Below, piece after piece: positions 17,856 through 19,281 of a stretch of DNA of 19,281 nt. Position 1 is the first letter of the stretch, and each line of letters starts with the position of its first letter. The DNA is from an uncultured Eubacteriales bacterium (GTDB lineage Bacteria; Bacillota; Clostridia; Monoglobales; Monoglobaceae). The stretch lies in NCBI GenBank assembly GCA_900542675.1, contig UQOT01000035.1, forward strand, positions 1 through 19,281, written 5' to 3'. The position numbers were made by a program, and so were the translations under genes. The notes below the pieces were generated by a model, which saw nothing but the letters and a program-made list of their open reading frames with translations, made no database searches and was not told where the DNA came from.

Positions 17856-19281
17856 ATGGCTGAATTTGCAAAATGCAGTAATCAGAAGGTTAACAAGTGG
17901 CTGGAAGAACAGATTGCTCTCTGCCAGCCGGATAAAGTCGTTTGGATTGACGGCAGTGAGTCACAGCTTGAAGAGCTCCGTGCCGAAAGCGTTTCAACCG
18001 GCGAAATGATAAAGCTTAATCAGGAAAAGCTCCCGGGCTGCTACTATCACAGAACAGCGGCTAACGATGTTGCACGTGTTGAGGACAGAACGTTCATCTG
18101 TACCCCGACTGAGGAGGAAGCAGGTCCGATTAACAACTGGATGGCTCCCGATGAGATGTACGCAAAGCTTAACGCGCTCTATGACGGCGCTATGAAGGGC
18201 AGAACAATGTACGTTATCCCCTATTCGATGGGTCCGGTCGGTTCGCCTTTCTCGAAGATTGGTATTGAGCTTACAGACAGTATTTATGTTGTACTCAATA
18301 TGGATATTATGACAAGAGTCGGCAACGATGTTATGGAAGCTCTCGGCGCTGACGGAGACTTTATAAAGTGTCTGCACGCAAAGAGAGACGTTAACCCCGA
18401 TGAGAGATATATTGTTCACTTCCCGCAGGATAACACCATTATGTCGGTTAACTCGGCATACGGCGGTAACGTTCTGCTCGGCAAAAAGTGTTTCGCACTC
18501 AGAATTGCTTCATATCTCGGTAAGAACGAGGGCTGGATGGCTGAGCATATGCTCATTCTCGGTCTCGAAAATCCGCAGGGTGAAGTTAAGTATATTGCAG
18601 CTGCATTCCCGAGCGCTTGCGGCAAGACCAACCTTGCAATGCTTATTCCGCCGGAATATCTTAAGGAAAAGGGCTACAAGGTTTGGACGGTCGGCGATGA
18701 TATCGCTTGGCTGAGAATTAACCCCGAGGACGGCAAGCTCTACGCAATCAATCCGGAGGCAGGTTTCTTCGGTGTTGCGCCGGGTACAAGCGAAAAGACA
18801 AACTTTAATGCGCTTGAGTCGACAAAGAAGGGTACAATTTTCACAAACGTTGCTATAAACAACGAGGATATGACAGTATGGTGGGAAGGTCTTGACAAAA
18901 ACCCGCCGAAGGACTGCACAAACTGGCTCGGCGAGAAGGTAGACGGCACAACATTTGACGGCAACCTTGCTCACCCGAACTCAAGATTTACAGCTCCGGC
19001 TAAGAACTGCCCCTGTATTTCATCTGAATTTGAAAATCCGCAGGGTGTTCCGATTTCGGCAATCGTATTCGGCGGCAGACGTGCAAAGACTGCTCCGCTG
19101 GTATATCAGGCACGCGACTGGAATCACGGTGTATTTGTCGGTGCGACAATGGCGTCTGAGACAACAGCTGCCGCTGCGGGCGCAGTAGGCGTTGTAAGAC
19201 GTGACCCAATGGCTATGAAGCCGTTCGTTGGTTATAATATGGCTGATTACTTCGGACACTGGCTCGAGATGGGCGAAAAGC
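17856..19281 (+). CDS. pckA: Phosphoenolpyruvate carboxykinase (GTP), 475 residues, runs off right edge
   Basis: PEP carboxykinase interconverts oxaloacetate + GTP with PEP + CO2 + GDP. In fermenters it may run towards oxaloacetate. This is the GTP class: P-loop FPSACGKTNLAML (251-263) with the characteristic active-site Cys255, VGDDIAWLR (279-287) with metal-binding Asp, and GFFGVAPGTSEKTN (303-316). GGRRAKTAPLVYQARDWNHGVFVGATMASETTAAA (406-440) is the GTP-enzyme region. Residues near YHRT (64-67) and SMGPVGSPFSKIGIELTDS (124-142) also match. About 120 C-terminal residues should lie beyond the window. AGGAGG (17843-17848) is 7 nt before the ATG. GC-rich, evenly used codons suggest high expression. 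Confidence 0.97.
   Translation, partial: MAEFAKCSNQKVNKWLEEQIALCQPDKVVWIDGSESQLEELRAESVSTGEMIKLNQEKLPGCYYHRTAANDVARVEDRTFICTPTEEEAGPINNWMAPDEMYAKLNALYDGAMKGRTMYVIPYSMGPVGSPFSKIGIELTDSIYVVLNMDIMTRVGNDVMEALGADGDFIKCLHAKRDVNPDERYIVHFPQDNTIMSVNSAYGGNVLLGKKCFALRIASYLGKNEGWMAEHMLILGLENPQGEVKYIAAAFPSACGKTNLAMLIPPEYLKEKGYKVWTVGDDIAWLRINPEDGKLYAINPEAGFFGVAPGTSEKTNFNALESTKKGTIFTNVAINNEDMTVWWEGLDKNPPKDCTNWLGEKVDGTTFDGNLAHPNSRFTAPAKNCPCISSEFENPQGVPISAIVFGGRRAKTAPLVYQARDWNHGVFVGATMASETTAAAAGAVGVVRRDPMAMKPFVGYNMADYFGHWLEMGEK

Noticed and set aside
17994..18974. Minus-strand frames inside pckA (17994-18419, 18510-18974, 18740-18964)
   Set aside because: Antisense shadows of a highly conserved enzyme; regular GC-rich codons on the plus strand produce such long open frames.
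1..19281. CRISPR array, prophage, insertion sequence or replication origin
   Set aside because: No regularly spaced direct repeats, transposase or integrase frames, or DnaA-box clusters were seen, and no dnaA/dnaN genes accompany gyrA here.

Overview
The window looks like chromosomal DNA of an anaerobic, low-to-moderate GC Firmicute of class Clostridia, probably a gut Oscillospirales/Eubacteriales-type organism. The evidence is AGGAGG ribosome-binding sites almost everywhere, near-consensus TTGACA-N17-TATAAT promoters, a pyrophosphate-type phosphofructokinase, a GTP-type PEP carboxykinase, Firmicute-type Pho boxes and a small 'CDCTGL' protein that I associate with this group. No taxonomic marker is complete, so the assignment is inference.

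Layout: (1) 1-364, the 5' end of gyrA (minus strand). (2) 365-974, a gene-free stretch with two structured elements: one at 581-692 with mutually exclusive pairings, and a promoter / long hairpin / intrinsic terminator unit at 721-960. These lead into an unrecognised AT-rich gene (975-1565). (3) tRNA-Thr on the minus strand, then a solitary fabZ on the plus strand. (4) A cluster of inverted repeats (2364-2520), then a polar amino-acid ABC importer on the minus strand (binding protein, permease, ATPase, 4934 to 2522) with its own promoter. (5) A complete phosphate operon on the minus strand, pstS-pstC-pstA-pstB-phoU-phoB-phoR (10981 to 5002), with a Pho box upstream of pstS. PstS has its two halves in swapped order. 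(6) 11093-11730: remnants of a toxin-antitoxin pair, a hairpin terminator and a membrane-anchored Ada-like zinc-site protein, divergent from an XRE regulator with a nested palindrome between them. (7) smpB, a GatB/YqeY-domain gene and an alpha/beta hydrolase from one promoter, then tRNA-Pro. (8) A GNAT acetyltransferase and a 59-residue TTG-start protein on the minus strand. (9) A PPi-dependent phosphofructokinase, a convergent mreB-like gene, and pckA running off the right edge.

How the genes work together: the pst-pho block is self-contained. It holds the high-affinity phosphate importer (PstSCAB), the signalling adaptor PhoU and the PhoR/PhoB sensor-regulator pair, all apparently transcribed from a PhoB-type binding site and so probably autoregulated. 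The amino-acid importer lies directly downstream but has its own strong promoter. An SD-sequestering repeat could silence read-through from the Pho operon. Pfp and PckA flank an mreB homologue; both are reversible or energy-saving steps of central carbon metabolism typical of anaerobes.

The most unusual items are the permuted PstS, the promoter-hairpin-terminator unit at 721-960, the alternative-pairing element at 581-692, the toxin-antitoxin scar touching the Pho box, and the nested operator between the XRE and Ada-like genes. I see no CRISPR array, intact mobile element or prophage. AT-rich accessory genes (975-1565, 11421-12131, 14198-14632) sit between core genes of higher GC.
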